Positions 16,246 to 24,630 of a DNA stretch of 64,000 bases are shown here, one piece after another (the first letter of the stretch is position 1; each line of letters opens with the position of its first letter). Below the pieces are notes generated by a model. That model was not told the DNA's origin. It searched no databases and saw only the letters and a program-made list of their open reading frames with translations. Both the position numbers and the translations under genes were made by a program. The DNA comes from Ruminococcus sp. (GTDB lineage: Bacteria; Bacillota_A; Clostridia; Oscillospirales; Ruminococcaceae), in contig JAFVAN010000035.1 of NCBI GenBank assembly GCA_017480485.1, positions 1 through 64,000 on the forward strand, given 5' to 3'.

Positions 16246-17640
16246 ATGTGTAATGTATCCGAACAGACCCTTGACAAGGCCATAAAAGATAAATATATAG
16301 AACCCACCCGCCGCAAGAGACAGCCTCGCGCAGGGGTGGAGTTCGAGCTGCCTATAGTCTGTCTTGACCGCAGGCCCGTTGATTTTGATTTGGTGCACAG
16401 GCTCACCGACAGCTTCGTCAAGGAGTTCGGCTTTACAAAGCTGAGCCGCGACGACGAGGGGGACATCTATTCTGCGGGAGATACCGTGACGGGAGACATC
16501 CTCTCCTTCGATTGCAGCTATAACACCCTTGAGCTCTCCTTCGGCGCCGAGGAGGATCTGAATCGGGTCTACGAGCGCTTTGTTAAATATTACAGCCACA
16601 TTGAGAGCGTCCTGCTGCCCGAGCGCCATACCCTGACGGGCATGGGCGTCAACCCCTACTACGATATCAACCGTCGGGAGCCCATCCCCAACGGCCGCTA
16701 CAGGATGCTTTTTCACCACCTGTCCTCTTACCCGAAGTATGCGGGGCTCATGCAGTTCCACAGCAGGCCCGACTTCGGCCTGTTCTCCTGCGCCTCTCAG
16801 GTCCAGCTGGACGTGGAGGAGCCCGCTCTGGCCCGTACCCTGAACATCTTTACGAAGCTTGAGCCCTTCAAGGCCGTGCTGTTCTCCAACTCCCTCTGGG
16901 GCGAGGACAACTGCGTGCTCTGCGGCAGAGATCACTTCTGGCGGGACAGTCTCCACGGCCTCAACCCTCACAACGTTGATATGTACGAGGTGGAGCTCAC
17001 CTCCTCCGAGGACGTGGCGGAGTACATAAAATCCATGAGCATCTACTGCACCGAGCGTGACGGCAAGTACATAAACTTCCCGCCAATGCCTCTGCGCAGC
17101 TACTTCGCCGCCGACACCGTCAAGGGCGAATACTACGACGGCGGCAGCTACAGGACCATCGAGTTCGAGCCCGACCTTTCCGACCTTGGCTATCTGCGTT
17201 CCTTCAAGTTCGAGGACGTGACCTACCGCGGCACAGTTGAGTTTCGCAGCGTCTGCGAGCAGCCTGTCAGCGAGATAATGGCCCCCTCGGCCTTCCATCT
17301 TGGCCTGCTGCAGGAGCTGGACGCCCTCGAAGAGCTGCTGGATAACGACCACACCATCTACCACAGGGGCTACTCCGCCTCCGAGCTCAGAAATCTGCTG
17401 GACAGGCGGGAGCTCCCCGATTTCATCGACCGCGCCGAGCTGTCTGCCCTGCTCACAAAAATAGTAGAGCTGGCGGAGAGCGGCCTTAAAAAGCGGGGCC
17501 TTGGCGAGGAGCGCTTCCTGGCACCCCTGCACGACCGCGCCGCAAGGCTTTCCAGCGCGGGCAGAGACATGGCCGACGGCCTTGCCAACGGTCTTACGTT
17601 AGAGCATTTTATTGAAGAGTATGCAAAGATCGAGAGGTGA
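16246..17640 (+). CDS. GCS2-type glutamate-cysteine ligase family protein
   Basis: A protein of 464 residues from the ATG at 16246. An ATG two codons earlier (16240) directly touches the AGGAGG, while 16246 has normal 6-base spacing. RAGVEFELP near residue 28 is the GxExE-type metal/ATP site of the GCS2 superfamily. Other conserved features are MGVNPYYD and MLFHH, MQFHSRPDFG, and a C-terminal helical region ending in LEHFIEEYAKI. GCS2 members ligate glutamate to cysteine (plant GshA, EgtA) or to other amines. The gene lies 47 bases after the amidotransferase and just before a second, unrelated ligase, so the substrates are probably not identical. Confidence 0.7.
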   Translation: MCNVSEQTLDKAIKDKYIEPTRRKRQPRAGVEFELPIVCLDRRPVDFDLVHRLTDSFVKEFGFTKLSRDDEGDIYSAGDTVTGDILSFDCSYNTLELSFGAEEDLNRVYERFVKYYSHIESVLLPERHTLTGMGVNPYYDINRREPIPNGRYRMLFHHLSSYPKYAGLMQFHSRPDFGLFSCASQVQLDVEEPALARTLNIFTKLEPFKAVLFSNSLWGEDNCVLCGRDHFWRDSLHGLNPHNVDMYEVELTSSEDVAEYIKSMSIYCTERDGKYINFPPMPLRSYFAADTVKGEYYDGGSYRTIEFEPDLSDLGYLRSFKFEDVTYRGTVEFRSVCEQPVSEIMAPSAFHLGLLQELDALEELLDNDHTIYHRGYSASELRNLLDRRELPDFIDRAELSALLTKIVELAESGLKKRGLGEERFLAPLHDRAARLSSAGRDMADGLANGLTLEHFIEEYAKIER

Positions 17641-17644
17641 TCGT

Positions 17645-18853
17645 ATGCAGGCAGACCTAAAAAACATTGACAGAGCGCTGCTGTTCCGCGGCGGCTTCGG
17701 CCTCGAGCGGGAGACCCTGCGGGTGGACAAAAACGGCAGGCTTGCCCAGACGCCCCACCCCTTCGGGGACGACGAGCACCTTTCAAGGGACTTTTGCGAG
17801 AACCAGCTGGAGATAATCACCCCTGTGACCCACAGCCCCTCCGAGGCGGTGGAGGCCCTTGCGGCGCTGCACAGGCGGGCCGCCGAGAGGCTTGCAGAGC
17901 AGGAGGAATATTTCTGGCCCTTCTCGAACCCTCCCGCTTTCGTGGACGACGATGAGATACCCATTGCCCAATTTTCGGGCCAGCTGCACAACAAGCAGCT
18001 CTACAGGCAGTATCTGGCAAAAAAATACGGCAAGCGCAAGATGCTCTTTTCCGGCATACACCTGAACTATTCCTTCTCGGAGGAGCTGGCAGAGGCTCTC
18101 TGCGTCCAGCTGGGTACCGACCGAAATGGCCTTTACCTGACCCTTGCGGCGCGGCTGGTGGAATACAGCTGGCTCATCGTCCTCCTGACCGCCGCCAGCT
18201 CGGCGGGAGAAAATAGCTTCATGGGGGACATCCTTGACTACGCCTCGCCCCGCTGCGGCAGGGACGGCTACTGGAACGACTTCACCCCCGAGCTGGACTT
18301 CGGCTCACTCTACGACCACTGCATGAGCATTCAGGCTCTTGTAAACGACGGCCGCCTGGTGTCTGCCTCGGAGCTCTACTATCCCGTGAGGCTGAAGCCC
18401 AGAGGCGAGAACAGCCTTGAGGCTCTGCTGGAGGGGGGCGCCGACCATATCGAGCTTCGTATGTACGACCTTGACCCCCTGTCGCCCTACGGCATTTTTG
18501 CGGAGGACGTGAGCTTCGCCCAGCTGCTGATGCTCTATCTGCTCTCCCTCGACGAGCCCCTGCCCGACGGCCCCGCCCAGAAGGCAGCCATCGACAGGAT
18601 GAAGCAGGCAGCCCGCTATGACAGGCCCGAAGCCATGAAGCAGAATGCCGCAGCTATCCTTGAGGATATGGAAAGACTGTATTCCGATCTTGGCGTAGGC
18701 GAGGTAAAGCTCTCGGTGATACGCCTGCAAAAGGAAAAGCTAATAAAAGGCGGCAGCTACGCCGAGCGCGTTCGTAAGACCTACGGCGCCGACTTCACCC
18801 ACCTTGGCCTCGCCCGCGCCCAGCGGTTCACCGCAGTCGGCGAGGACAGATAG
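17645..18853 (+). CDS. glutamate-cysteine ligase, GshA/GshF N-terminal type
   Basis: A protein of 402 residues. FGLERETLRVDKNGRLAQTPHP is reduced here to its core, GLERETLR plus PHPFG, which together with FCENQLEIITP are hallmarks of the proteobacterial-type ligase domain also found at the front of bifunctional GshF. SGIHLNYSF and YDLDPLSPYG also fit. The start at 17645 has GAGAGGTGAT upstream and overlaps nothing. The C-terminal ATP-grasp (glutathione synthetase) half of GshF is absent: the protein stops at about 400 residues, followed by a terminator. The product would be gamma-glutamylcysteine, made from Glu, Cys and ATP. Confidence 0.85.
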   Translation: MQADLKNIDRALLFRGGFGLERETLRVDKNGRLAQTPHPFGDDEHLSRDFCENQLEIITPVTHSPSEAVEALAALHRRAAERLAEQEEYFWPFSNPPAFVDDDEIPIAQFSGQLHNKQLYRQYLAKKYGKRKMLFSGIHLNYSFSEELAEALCVQLGTDRNGLYLTLAARLVEYSWLIVLLTAASSAGENSFMGDILDYASPRCGRDGYWNDFTPELDFGSLYDHCMSIQALVNDGRLVSASELYYPVRLKPRGENSLEALLEGGADHIELRMYDLDPLSPYGIFAEDVSFAQLLMLYLLSLDEPLPDGPAQKAAIDRMKQAARYDRPEAMKQNAAAILEDMERLYSDLGVGEVKLSVIRLQKEKLIKGGSYAERVRKTYGADFTHLGLARAQRFTAVGEDR

Positions 18854-18860
18854 GCATATA

Positions 18861-18902
18861 AAAAAGGATACTCTTCCCCGGCAGGGAAGAGTATCCTTTT
18901 TT
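18861..18902. terminator. bidirectional hairpin terminator
   Basis: AAAAAGGATACTCTTCCC and its inverse pair around CGGCA-like loop bases, with T-runs on both strands. It ends both the plus-strand thiol operon and the minus-strand EAL gene. Confidence 0.9.
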
Positions 18903-18915
18903 ATGCTTACGCTCC

Positions 18916-20592
18916 TTACTGAGCGGCCAGCTCGTAGTGATGAGTGGTGAGCCGCTTTTCAAATTCCTCGGTGGGCAGGGGCCTGTCGAAGAAGAAGCCC
19001 TGGGCCAGCTCGCAGTTGTTGTCCCGAAGGACATTCACCTGCTCCATGGTCTCAACGCCCTCGGCGATGCACTCCAGCCCCAGCTCCTTGGCCATGGCCA
19101 CAACGTATTTGAACATCACGCTGCGGGTGCTGCTGTCGTCGTCCTCCTCCACGGGCAGGAAGCTGCGGTCGATCTTAAGCACGTTCCAAGGCACCTCCTT
19201 GATGAGGTTCAGGGAGGAATAGCCCATGCCGAAATCGTCCACAGAGGTGCTGATGCCCTGCTGCTGCAGGCCGCTTACTACTCTCTTGAGGTCACGGAAC
19301 TCAACGTCCGTGGTGGTCTCGGTCAGCTCCACCTCTATGAACTCGTGGGGCACGTTGTTCCTGTTGACGATCTCCATTATGTGCTCCAGCAGGTCAATGT
19401 CCATCATGTGCTTGCGGGAGAGGTTCACGGACACCCGAACCACCCGCCTGCCCTCGTCCAGCCAGCGGCGGATGTCGCGGCAAACGTGGTCCAGCATATA
19501 GAAATCCAGCTTGCAGATGTCCAGCCCCTGCTCAAGGATGGGAATGAAATCCATTGGCGGGATGAGCTTGTCCTCGTGGAACCAGCGGCACAGGGCCTCG
19601 GCTCCGATGAGCTCGCCTGTGGTGATGTCGATCTTCGGCTGGTAGAAAACGCGGAACTCCTCTTTATTGAGCGCCTCGGGGAACAGCCGCTGCAGGCGGT
19701 TCACCTTCTCCTTGTTGGCGTTCATGGCCTCGCTGAAGAAGATGATATCCGACTGGCCGCTGGTCCTGGCGGCGGTGGAGGTGGTGATTATCTTGTCAAG
19801 GATGTCTCCTGCGTCGGTGTACTTGAAATCCTCGGGGATGACAAAAACGCCCACGGAGGCCGAGACCATTATGCGGTCGCCGTTGTTAACGTTATAAACG
19901 ACTGCCGCCCCTCTCAGGTAGCTCAGCAGCTCGTCCAGCAGCTCCGTGCTGCAGAGGGCAACAAAATTGTCGCCGCCCATGCGGGCCACGATGCCCTTGT
20001 CTCCCAGCAGCTCCTCGATATGGCGGAAGAAGCCCTGCATTACAACGCTGCCAGCCCTGCGGCCGATCTGCTGGTTAACGAGGGCGAAGTGTTTAAGGTT
20101 GAAGTGCAGTGCCGTCTGCCCCGCAAAGGAGCCGTTCTGGGCCGTGCGCTCAATGTGCCTGATGAAGAAGCGAAGGTTGTGGTAGCCGTCGTCGTCAAGA
20201 AAGGCAAAGCGCTCGGCGGCGGCCTGTATCTTGGCGCGGCTTACATACACGGTGGTGGTCTCGATGAGCATCCGGATGCGGTCCATCTCCTCGGGGGTCC
20301 AGGGCTCCTGATCGTCCTCGATGTAGATGCTGCACTTGATGATCGCCATAAGGTCGGTGACGATGCGCTTTGTTATGACCTCATGCGCAGGCCTTCCGCT
20401 GTCGTAGGATATCAGATTCTCGCCCCTGTTCATGGCCTCAAACTTTGTGTTGCCGTAGGTGACGGTGAGGATCTTTCCAATGCGAAGAAGCTCGCAGACC
20501 GGTGTCAGTGCGGGCCTTATCTTTTCTATGTCCATCGTTTGGAGGGAGTTCAATGTTTTCAGATAGTTTTCAAACAGAACGTGAAAATCCAT
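18916..20592 (-). CDS. EAL-domain protein with degenerate GGDEF domain
   Basis: A protein of 558 residues from the Met at 20592, which has GAGGAG upstream; a longer reading to 20616 has no SD. Residues 1-140 are a sensor-like region without membrane helices. The GGDEF domain (about 150-290) carries ARMGGDNF instead of GG(D/E)EF, so cyclase activity is doubtful. The EAL domain (about 305-545) keeps EALCRW, VNLSR, ELTETT, DDFGMGYSS, LKIDRSF, AEGVET and QGFFFDRPLP, that is, the metal and substrate residues of an active c-di-GMP phosphodiesterase. It is cytosolic and stands alone, with its own promoter. Confidence 0.9.
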   Translation of the reverse strand: MDFHVLFENYLKTLNSLQTMDIEKIRPALTPVCELLRIGKILTVTYGNTKFEAMNRGENLISYDSGRPAHEVITKRIVTDLMAIIKCSIYIEDDQEPWTPEEMDRIRMLIETTTVYVSRAKIQAAAERFAFLDDDGYHNLRFFIRHIERTAQNGSFAGQTALHFNLKHFALVNQQIGRRAGSVVMQGFFRHIEELLGDKGIVARMGGDNFVALCSTELLDELLSYLRGAAVVYNVNNGDRIMVSASVGVFVIPEDFKYTDAGDILDKIITTSTAARTSGQSDIIFFSEAMNANKEKVNRLQRLFPEALNKEEFRVFYQPKIDITTGELIGAEALCRWFHEDKLIPPMDFIPILEQGLDICKLDFYMLDHVCRDIRRWLDEGRRVVRVSVNLSRKHMMDIDLLEHIMEIVNRNNVPHEFIEVELTETTTDVEFRDLKRVVSGLQQQGISTSVDDFGMGYSSLNLIKEVPWNVLKIDRSFLPVEEDDDSSTRSVMFKYVVAMAKELGLECIAEGVETMEQVNVLRDNNCELAQGFFFDRPLPTEEFEKRLTTHHYELAAQ

Positions 20593-20628
20593 TTCATGCA
20601 CTCCTCGTATATACATTTTCTCATATAA

Positions 20629-20657
20629 ATTATACCATTCCTGTCTCTATATTTCAA
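20629..20657 (-). promoter_or_regulatory. promoter of the EAL gene
   Basis: On the minus strand TTGAAA (20657-20652), 17 bases, TATAAT (20634-20629). Confidence 0.85.
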
Positions 20658-20873
20658 TGCACATTTTGTATAGAAATTCCACCTAACTTTTGACATTTTA
20701 CCAAAAACGGTTCACGATTTATTCAACGTTGTTCACAGATTGCACAAACAAATTCCCCGACGGAAGTGCAGAAGAACCTTTTGCGGCCCCGAGGCATAGT
20801 ATGCAGAAGGCGGTCGCTTTCGGCCGCCGCTGAAAAGAACAAAGATATGAAACAAAGAAAGGAAGAGACATCA

Positions 20874-21737
20874 ATGGCAATTTTCACTAACCGCGCATCC
20901 CTCACCTACAGCGGGGGCACTGCCGACTCCAATACCGTAACGGGAGAGCTCATAGAGGTGCTCTCGGCCCAGAAGGCCGCCATCCCCGAGACCTACACCG
21001 CAGGCTCCGTCACGACCTATCTTGTGACACTGGACAACTCGGGCGCCGCCGACCTTGCAGGCATCACAGTCACCGACGATCTGGGCGCCTTTGCCTTCGG
21101 CACCGAGACCCTTGTGCCCCTGACCTACACGGCGGGCTCCGCAAGGTATTTCGTGGACGGCACCTTGCAGCCCGCCCCCACCGTGACCGAGGGCGAGCAG
21201 CTGGAGTTCAGCGGGCTTTCGCTGCCTGCGGGCTCTACAGCTATGCTGGTATATCAGGCCGAGGCCAACTCCTTCGCCCCTCTTAGCGAGGGCTCGGAGA
21301 TCACTAACACCGCTGTTGCCTCGGGGGCGGGGCTGATAAGCGCAGTCTCCGCTCAGGCCACCGTGACCCTCGACAGCTCCGCAAGGCTGGAGCTCGAAAA
21401 GCAGCTCTCTCCCGCCAGAGTGGCAGAGAACGGCCAGCTGACCTACAGCTTCATCATCCGCAACTACGGAACGGAGGCTGTGGACGAGGCCTCGGGCGCA
21501 GTGTTCACCGACACCTTCTCACCCGTTCTGGCTGACATCACCGCCACCGTTGGCGGCACAGCCATAGAGGAGGGCACGGGCTACACCTACTCTCAGGCCG
21601 ACGGCGTATTCACCACTGCCGCAGGCGTAATAACCGTCCCCGCCGCCAACGTTACTCAGGACCCCACCACCGGCGAATGGACCACCGTTCCCGGCGAGAC
21701 GGTAGTAGTTATCACGGGCACAGTCACAGGCTTCTGA
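20874..21737 (+). CDS. DUF11 repeat-domain protein
   Basis: A protein of 287 residues starting MAIFTNRASLTYSGG. Two DUF11-type beta domains are visible. The first contains VTTYLVTLDNSGAADLAGIT (near residue 45) and the second LTYSFIIRNYGTEAVDEASG (near 200), each followed by an acidic TDDLG or TDTFS strand. There is no signal peptide, no sorting signal and no membrane helix, which is unusual for DUF11 proteins but typical of a class of short clostridial ones with this N-terminus. The C-terminus ends just after a strand (VVITGTVTGF). It stands alone. Function unknown; a structural or coat role is possible. Confidence 0.7.
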   Translation: MAIFTNRASLTYSGGTADSNTVTGELIEVLSAQKAAIPETYTAGSVTTYLVTLDNSGAADLAGITVTDDLGAFAFGTETLVPLTYTAGSARYFVDGTLQPAPTVTEGEQLEFSGLSLPAGSTAMLVYQAEANSFAPLSEGSEITNTAVASGAGLISAVSAQATVTLDSSARLELEKQLSPARVAENGQLTYSFIIRNYGTEAVDEASGAVFTDTFSPVLADITATVGGTAIEEGTGYTYSQADGVFTTAAGVITVPAANVTQDPTTGEWTTVPGETVVVITGTVTGF

Positions 21738-21887
21738 GCCTCCGACATCTATCGACTTTCCCCAAAAGCAGCCCTGCGCCTTCAGAGGCAAGATATCAAG
21801 AAGCAAGAGGCAAGAAAAAACGGACGCTAAGCGGATAATATAAGACGCCGCATTCTTGCCTCTGCGGATATCAGTTTTAGCTCTGTT

Positions 21888-22016
21888 CGCAGTATTTATT
21901 AGGCCGAAAGAGGGTATTCCCCCGCCAGCGGCGGGGGAATACCTTCTTTCGGCACCCGCAATTTTGCCGCAGAGCGGCAAAATTGAATAAACAAAAAACG
22001 AGATCTGATTTCCGCG
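21888..22016. repeat. about 125-bp interspersed repeat, copy 1 (two hairpins)
   Basis: It begins GCAGTATTTATTAGGCCGAA and contains a long hairpin (21903-21926 with 21930-21953, GGTATTCCCCCGCC core) and a second one, CAATTTTGCCG / CGGCAAAATTG. It is nearly identical over its whole length to 55676-55800. Confidence 0.85.
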
Positions 22017-22035
22017 TAAATTAACAATTTAACCC

Positions 22036-22065
22036 TTGACAAACTGCCGCAGAGTGTGATATACT
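22036..22065 (+). promoter_or_regulatory. promoter of the T-box leader
   Basis: TTGACA at 22036-22041, an 18-base spacer and TATACT at 22060-22065. Confidence 0.85.
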
Positions 22066-22071
22066 GTTTGT

Positions 22072-22362
22072 TACAAACATTTCAAAGGCTGTGACGGAAA
22101 AGCCGTCGGCAGAGGTCCACCCAAAGAGAGCCCGATATTTGCTGAGAGTCGGGCGGCGGGCAGCCGAGTCGGTCATCGTTCCCGAGCCTGCCGCCGAACG
22201 CGCAAGCAAGTAGAACGGCACGGTGCTCACCGTTATATGAGGACGCTTTTGTGCGGCATATACCGCAAAGAAGCGGCAGAGCGGCGCGGTTTCCGCGCAA
22301 GCAGAGTGGTAACACGGAGCAAGCCTTCGCCTCTGTCGGGATATCCCGATAGGGGTTTTTTG
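22072..22362 (+). promoter_or_regulatory. T-box riboswitch (tRNA-sensing leader), probably Ile
   Basis: A structured leader with AGAGAG and GCTGAGAG elements of stem I (near 22123-22148), a candidate Ile specifier ATC at 22175-22177 followed by CCCGAG, and the T-box sequence AGAGTGGTAACACGG at 22303-22317. The leader ends in a strong terminator stem (22330-22355, 12 pairs) with six T. Uncharged tRNA would pair with the T-box and favour the antiterminator. The gene controlled, threonine ammonia-lyase, makes the 2-oxobutanoate precursor of isoleucine, which fits an Ile specifier. The specifier choice is made by eye. Confidence 0.85.
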
Positions 22363-22510
22363 TTTTTTAATTCCCCCACCATCTTTCACCCGTGCGCACA
22401 CACTAAGTCTCAGCGCCTCCCCGGAGGGGAGGTGGGAGCCCATGTGAAAGAGGCGGCGTTGATACCGTTCGGAAGGCTTCGTTCGGGTGTTCCTCTCAGG
22501 GCTTGTGCTT
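22363..22510. repeat. interspersed repeat type C, copy 1
   Basis: It begins TTTTTTAATTCCCCCACC and contains GTGCGCACAC, CTCAGCGCCTCCCCGGAGG, GTGGGNGCCC and CGTTCGGAAGGCTTCG. It matches 34195-34335 over about 140 bases, and its first part recurs at 46199-46230. It stands between the T-box terminator and the gene the T-box controls. Confidence 0.75.
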
Positions 22511-22552
22511 GGCTGAGTTGATAATGGATAATGAAGTGCCGCACGCCCCATC

Positions 22553-22735
22553 TGAGTGCCACCGTATCGCGAGGGAGCCCCCGCACATAACACAGTTGTA
22601 AGCTGGCTTTGCCAGCGGCACGCGACTTGCGCCGTGCGCGCTAGCACCGCGACTTGCGCCGTGCGCGCTAGCACCGCGAGGGAGCCCCGGCACATAACAC
22701 AGTTGTGAGCGAGCTTGCGAGCGCTCACGCGACTT
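22553..22735. repeat. interspersed repeat type B, tandem double copy
   Basis: GAGTGCCACCGTATCGCGAG at 22554 begins a GC-rich element with ACACAGTTGTAAG, CACGCGACTTGCGCCGTGCG and GCTAGCACCGCGAGGGAGC; a second partial unit follows to 22735. Related copies lie at 24631, 34519, 55437, 59568 and 63604. Confidence 0.8.
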
Positions 22736-22758
22736 AAAAAAAGAAAGGGAGTAATTTA

Positions 22759-23961
22759 ATGCTGACGCTCGATAAGGTCTATCGCGCAAGACACGTTTTG
22801 AAGGAGGTAATAAGGGAGACCGAGGTCATCAAGGCCCCGAAGATCAACCCCGAGGCAAATGTGTACCTCAAGACCGAGAACCTCCAGATAACAGGTTCCT
22901 TCAAGGTGAGAGGCGCTTATTACATGATCTCGCAGCTATCGGATGAGGAGAAGAGCCGCGGCGTTATCGCCTGCAGCGCGGGAAATCACGCTCAGGGCGT
23001 TGCCCTCGCCGCCGCCAAGAACGGGATAAAGTCCATTATCTGCCTGCCCGACGGCGCGCCGATCTCGAAGGTCGAGGCCACCAAGGGCTACGGCGCCGAG
23101 GTAAGGCTCGTGGAGGGCGTATACGACGACGCCTATCAGGAGGCCCTGCGCCTCAGGGACGAGCAGGGCTATACCTTCATCCATCCCTTCGATAACGAGA
23201 ACGTCATCGCCGGCCAAGGCACCATCGGTCTGGAGCTCATCGACCAGCTGCCGGAGCTGGATGCAGTCGTTGTCCCCGTTGGCGGCGGCGGCCTTATCTC
23301 CGGCGTGGCCTTTGCCTTAAAGAGCCTCAAGCCCTCTATAAAGGTCTACGGCGTGCAGGCAGCGGGTGCCCCCTCAATGGCCAAGTCTCTGGCCGAGGAT
23401 AAGATACTCTGTCTGGACAGCGTTTCCACCATTGCCGACGGCATCAAGGTAAAGGAGCCCGGCGAGCACACCTTTGAATACTGCAAGCAGTATGTTGACG
23501 AGGTAGTCACCGTCACCGACGACGAGGTCTCCTCGGCAATACTTGCCCTCATCGAGCAGCACAAGCTCATTGCCGAGGGCGCGGGCGCCGTTTCCGTGGC
23601 GGCGGTCATGTTCAACAAGATCCCCGACATCAAGGGCAAGAACGTTGTCTGCGTGGTCTCGGGCGGAAATATCGACGTTACCATCCTCTCGAGGGTCATC
23701 AAGCGCGGCCTGCTCAAATCCGGCAGGTCCGACACCCTTACCATCCAGCTGGAGGATAAGCCCGGACAGCTCAAGGGCGTTTCGGCCATCATCTCCGATC
23801 TGGGCGGAAACGTCGTCTCCATCCACCACGAGCGCGCCAGCGAGGACAGCGACATTACCGAGTGCCTGCTTCGTCTTGTGCTGGAGACCAGAAACTACGA
23901 CCACATCCGCGAGATCAGGGACGCCCTGACAAAGGCGGGCTTCAAGATCGTGAATAAGTGA
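22759..23961 (+). CDS. ilvA: threonine ammonia-lyase (threonine dehydratase)
   Basis: A PLP enzyme of 400 residues that converts threonine to 2-oxobutanoate and ammonia. GSFKVRGA near residue 52 contains the PLP-binding Lys, and SAGNHAQG and PVGGGGLISG bind the cofactor phosphate. Residues about 325-400 form a single ACT-like regulatory domain (DTLTIQLEDKPGQL). The length fits the medium, single-ACT form (TdcB/IlvA-like) rather than the 500-residue two-ACT form. GGGAG precedes the ATG. The T-box leader argues for an isoleucine biosynthetic role. RidA follows at 24135, matching its reactive enamine product. Confidence 0.9.
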   Translation: MLTLDKVYRARHVLKEVIRETEVIKAPKINPEANVYLKTENLQITGSFKVRGAYYMISQLSDEEKSRGVIACSAGNHAQGVALAAAKNGIKSIICLPDGAPISKVEATKGYGAEVRLVEGVYDDAYQEALRLRDEQGYTFIHPFDNENVIAGQGTIGLELIDQLPELDAVVVPVGGGGLISGVAFALKSLKPSIKVYGVQAAGAPSMAKSLAEDKILCLDSVSTIADGIKVKEPGEHTFEYCKQYVDEVVTVTDDEVSSAILALIEQHKLIAEGAGAVSVAAVMFNKIPDIKGKNVVCVVSGGNIDVTILSRVIKRGLLKSGRSDTLTIQLEDKPGQLKGVSAIISDLGGNVVSIHHERASEDSDITECLLRLVLETRNYDHIREIRDALTKAGFKIVNK

Positions 23962-24134
23962 GCTGTGATCGACAAATAGGCGATCATAATTTTCGCAGCC
24001 CCTCTTGCCGCTGGCGGCGAGGGCAAAATAAATATGTGAACACTGAATTGCAGGACTGCAAAACCACCTCGTATCTGTGCGGTTTTCGGTGTATTGCAAT
24101 TTGAAGATCATAATCAAGTAAGGAGTAGATCACA

Positions 24135-24509
24135 ATGGCAGAAACAGTTTACACAAAGAACGCTCCCGACGCTATCGGGCCCTATTCTCAGGCAAAGGTA
24201 GTCGGTGGCCTGGTTTTCACCTCGGGACAGATCGCTATCGACCCCGCAACAGGCAGCGTTGAGGCTCAGACCATCGAGGAGCAGACCCATCAGGTGTGCA
24301 AGAATCTTTCGGCAGTCCTCGAGGCAGCAGGCTCGTCTATTGACAAGGCGGTCAAGACCGTCTGCTTCCTGAAGAATATGTCCGACTTCGCCGCCTTCAA
24401 CGCGGTATACGGCGAGTATTTTACAAGCAAGCCCGCCCGCTCCTGCGTTGCGGCAGCCGCCCTCCCCAAGGACGTTCTCGTCGAGGTTGAGGTAATTGCT
24501 GAGGCGTAA
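24135..24509 (+). CDS. ridA: RidA/YjgF-type enamine/imine deaminase
   Basis: A protein of 124 residues with full family length. It has IGPYSQAK, FTSGQIAIDP, and PARSCVAAAALPKDVLVEVE, which includes the active-site Arg (PxRxxV). RidA hydrolyses the 2-aminocrotonate and 2-aminoacrylate released by threonine/serine dehydratases, and the gene follows ilvA by 173 bases, a pairing with clear chemical logic. SD AAGGAG. The gap before it holds only a weak hairpin (GCAAAACC / GGTTTT near 24058-24090). Confidence 0.95.
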   Translation: MAETVYTKNAPDAIGPYSQAKVVGGLVFTSGQIAIDPATGSVEAQTIEEQTHQVCKNLSAVLEAAGSSIDKAVKTVCFLKNMSDFAAFNAVYGEYFTSKPARSCVAAAALPKDVLVEVEVIAEA

Positions 24510-24533
24510 GCCTTGCAGCAGAGCAAAGTATGC

Positions 24534-24572
24534 AAAAGGGTATTCCCGTTGCGGCGGAGAATACCCTTTTTT
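24534..24572 (+). terminator. hairpin terminator after ridA
   Basis: AAAAGGGTATTC pairs with GAATACCCTTTT, followed by further T. Confidence 0.9.
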
Positions 24573-24630
24573 AGAAGCAAGAATACAGAAGTAAGAATAT
24601 CGCAACGCATATAACATACAACATCCTTGG

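Noticed and set aside
16009..17532. A 507-codon minus-strand frame opposite the GCS2-type gene
   Set aside because: It is a shadow of a gene with clear family motifs on the plus strand.
18937..20628. A 563-codon plus-strand frame opposite the EAL gene
   Set aside because: It mirrors the third-base GC bias of the real gene; it is low-complexity Val/Leu/Gly/His-rich and lacks an SD.
22021..22728. A 235-codon minus-strand frame over the T-box region
   Set aside because: It runs opposite to a convincing T-box and through two interspersed repeats. Its composition is Arg/Ser/Thr/Pro-rich without any domain.
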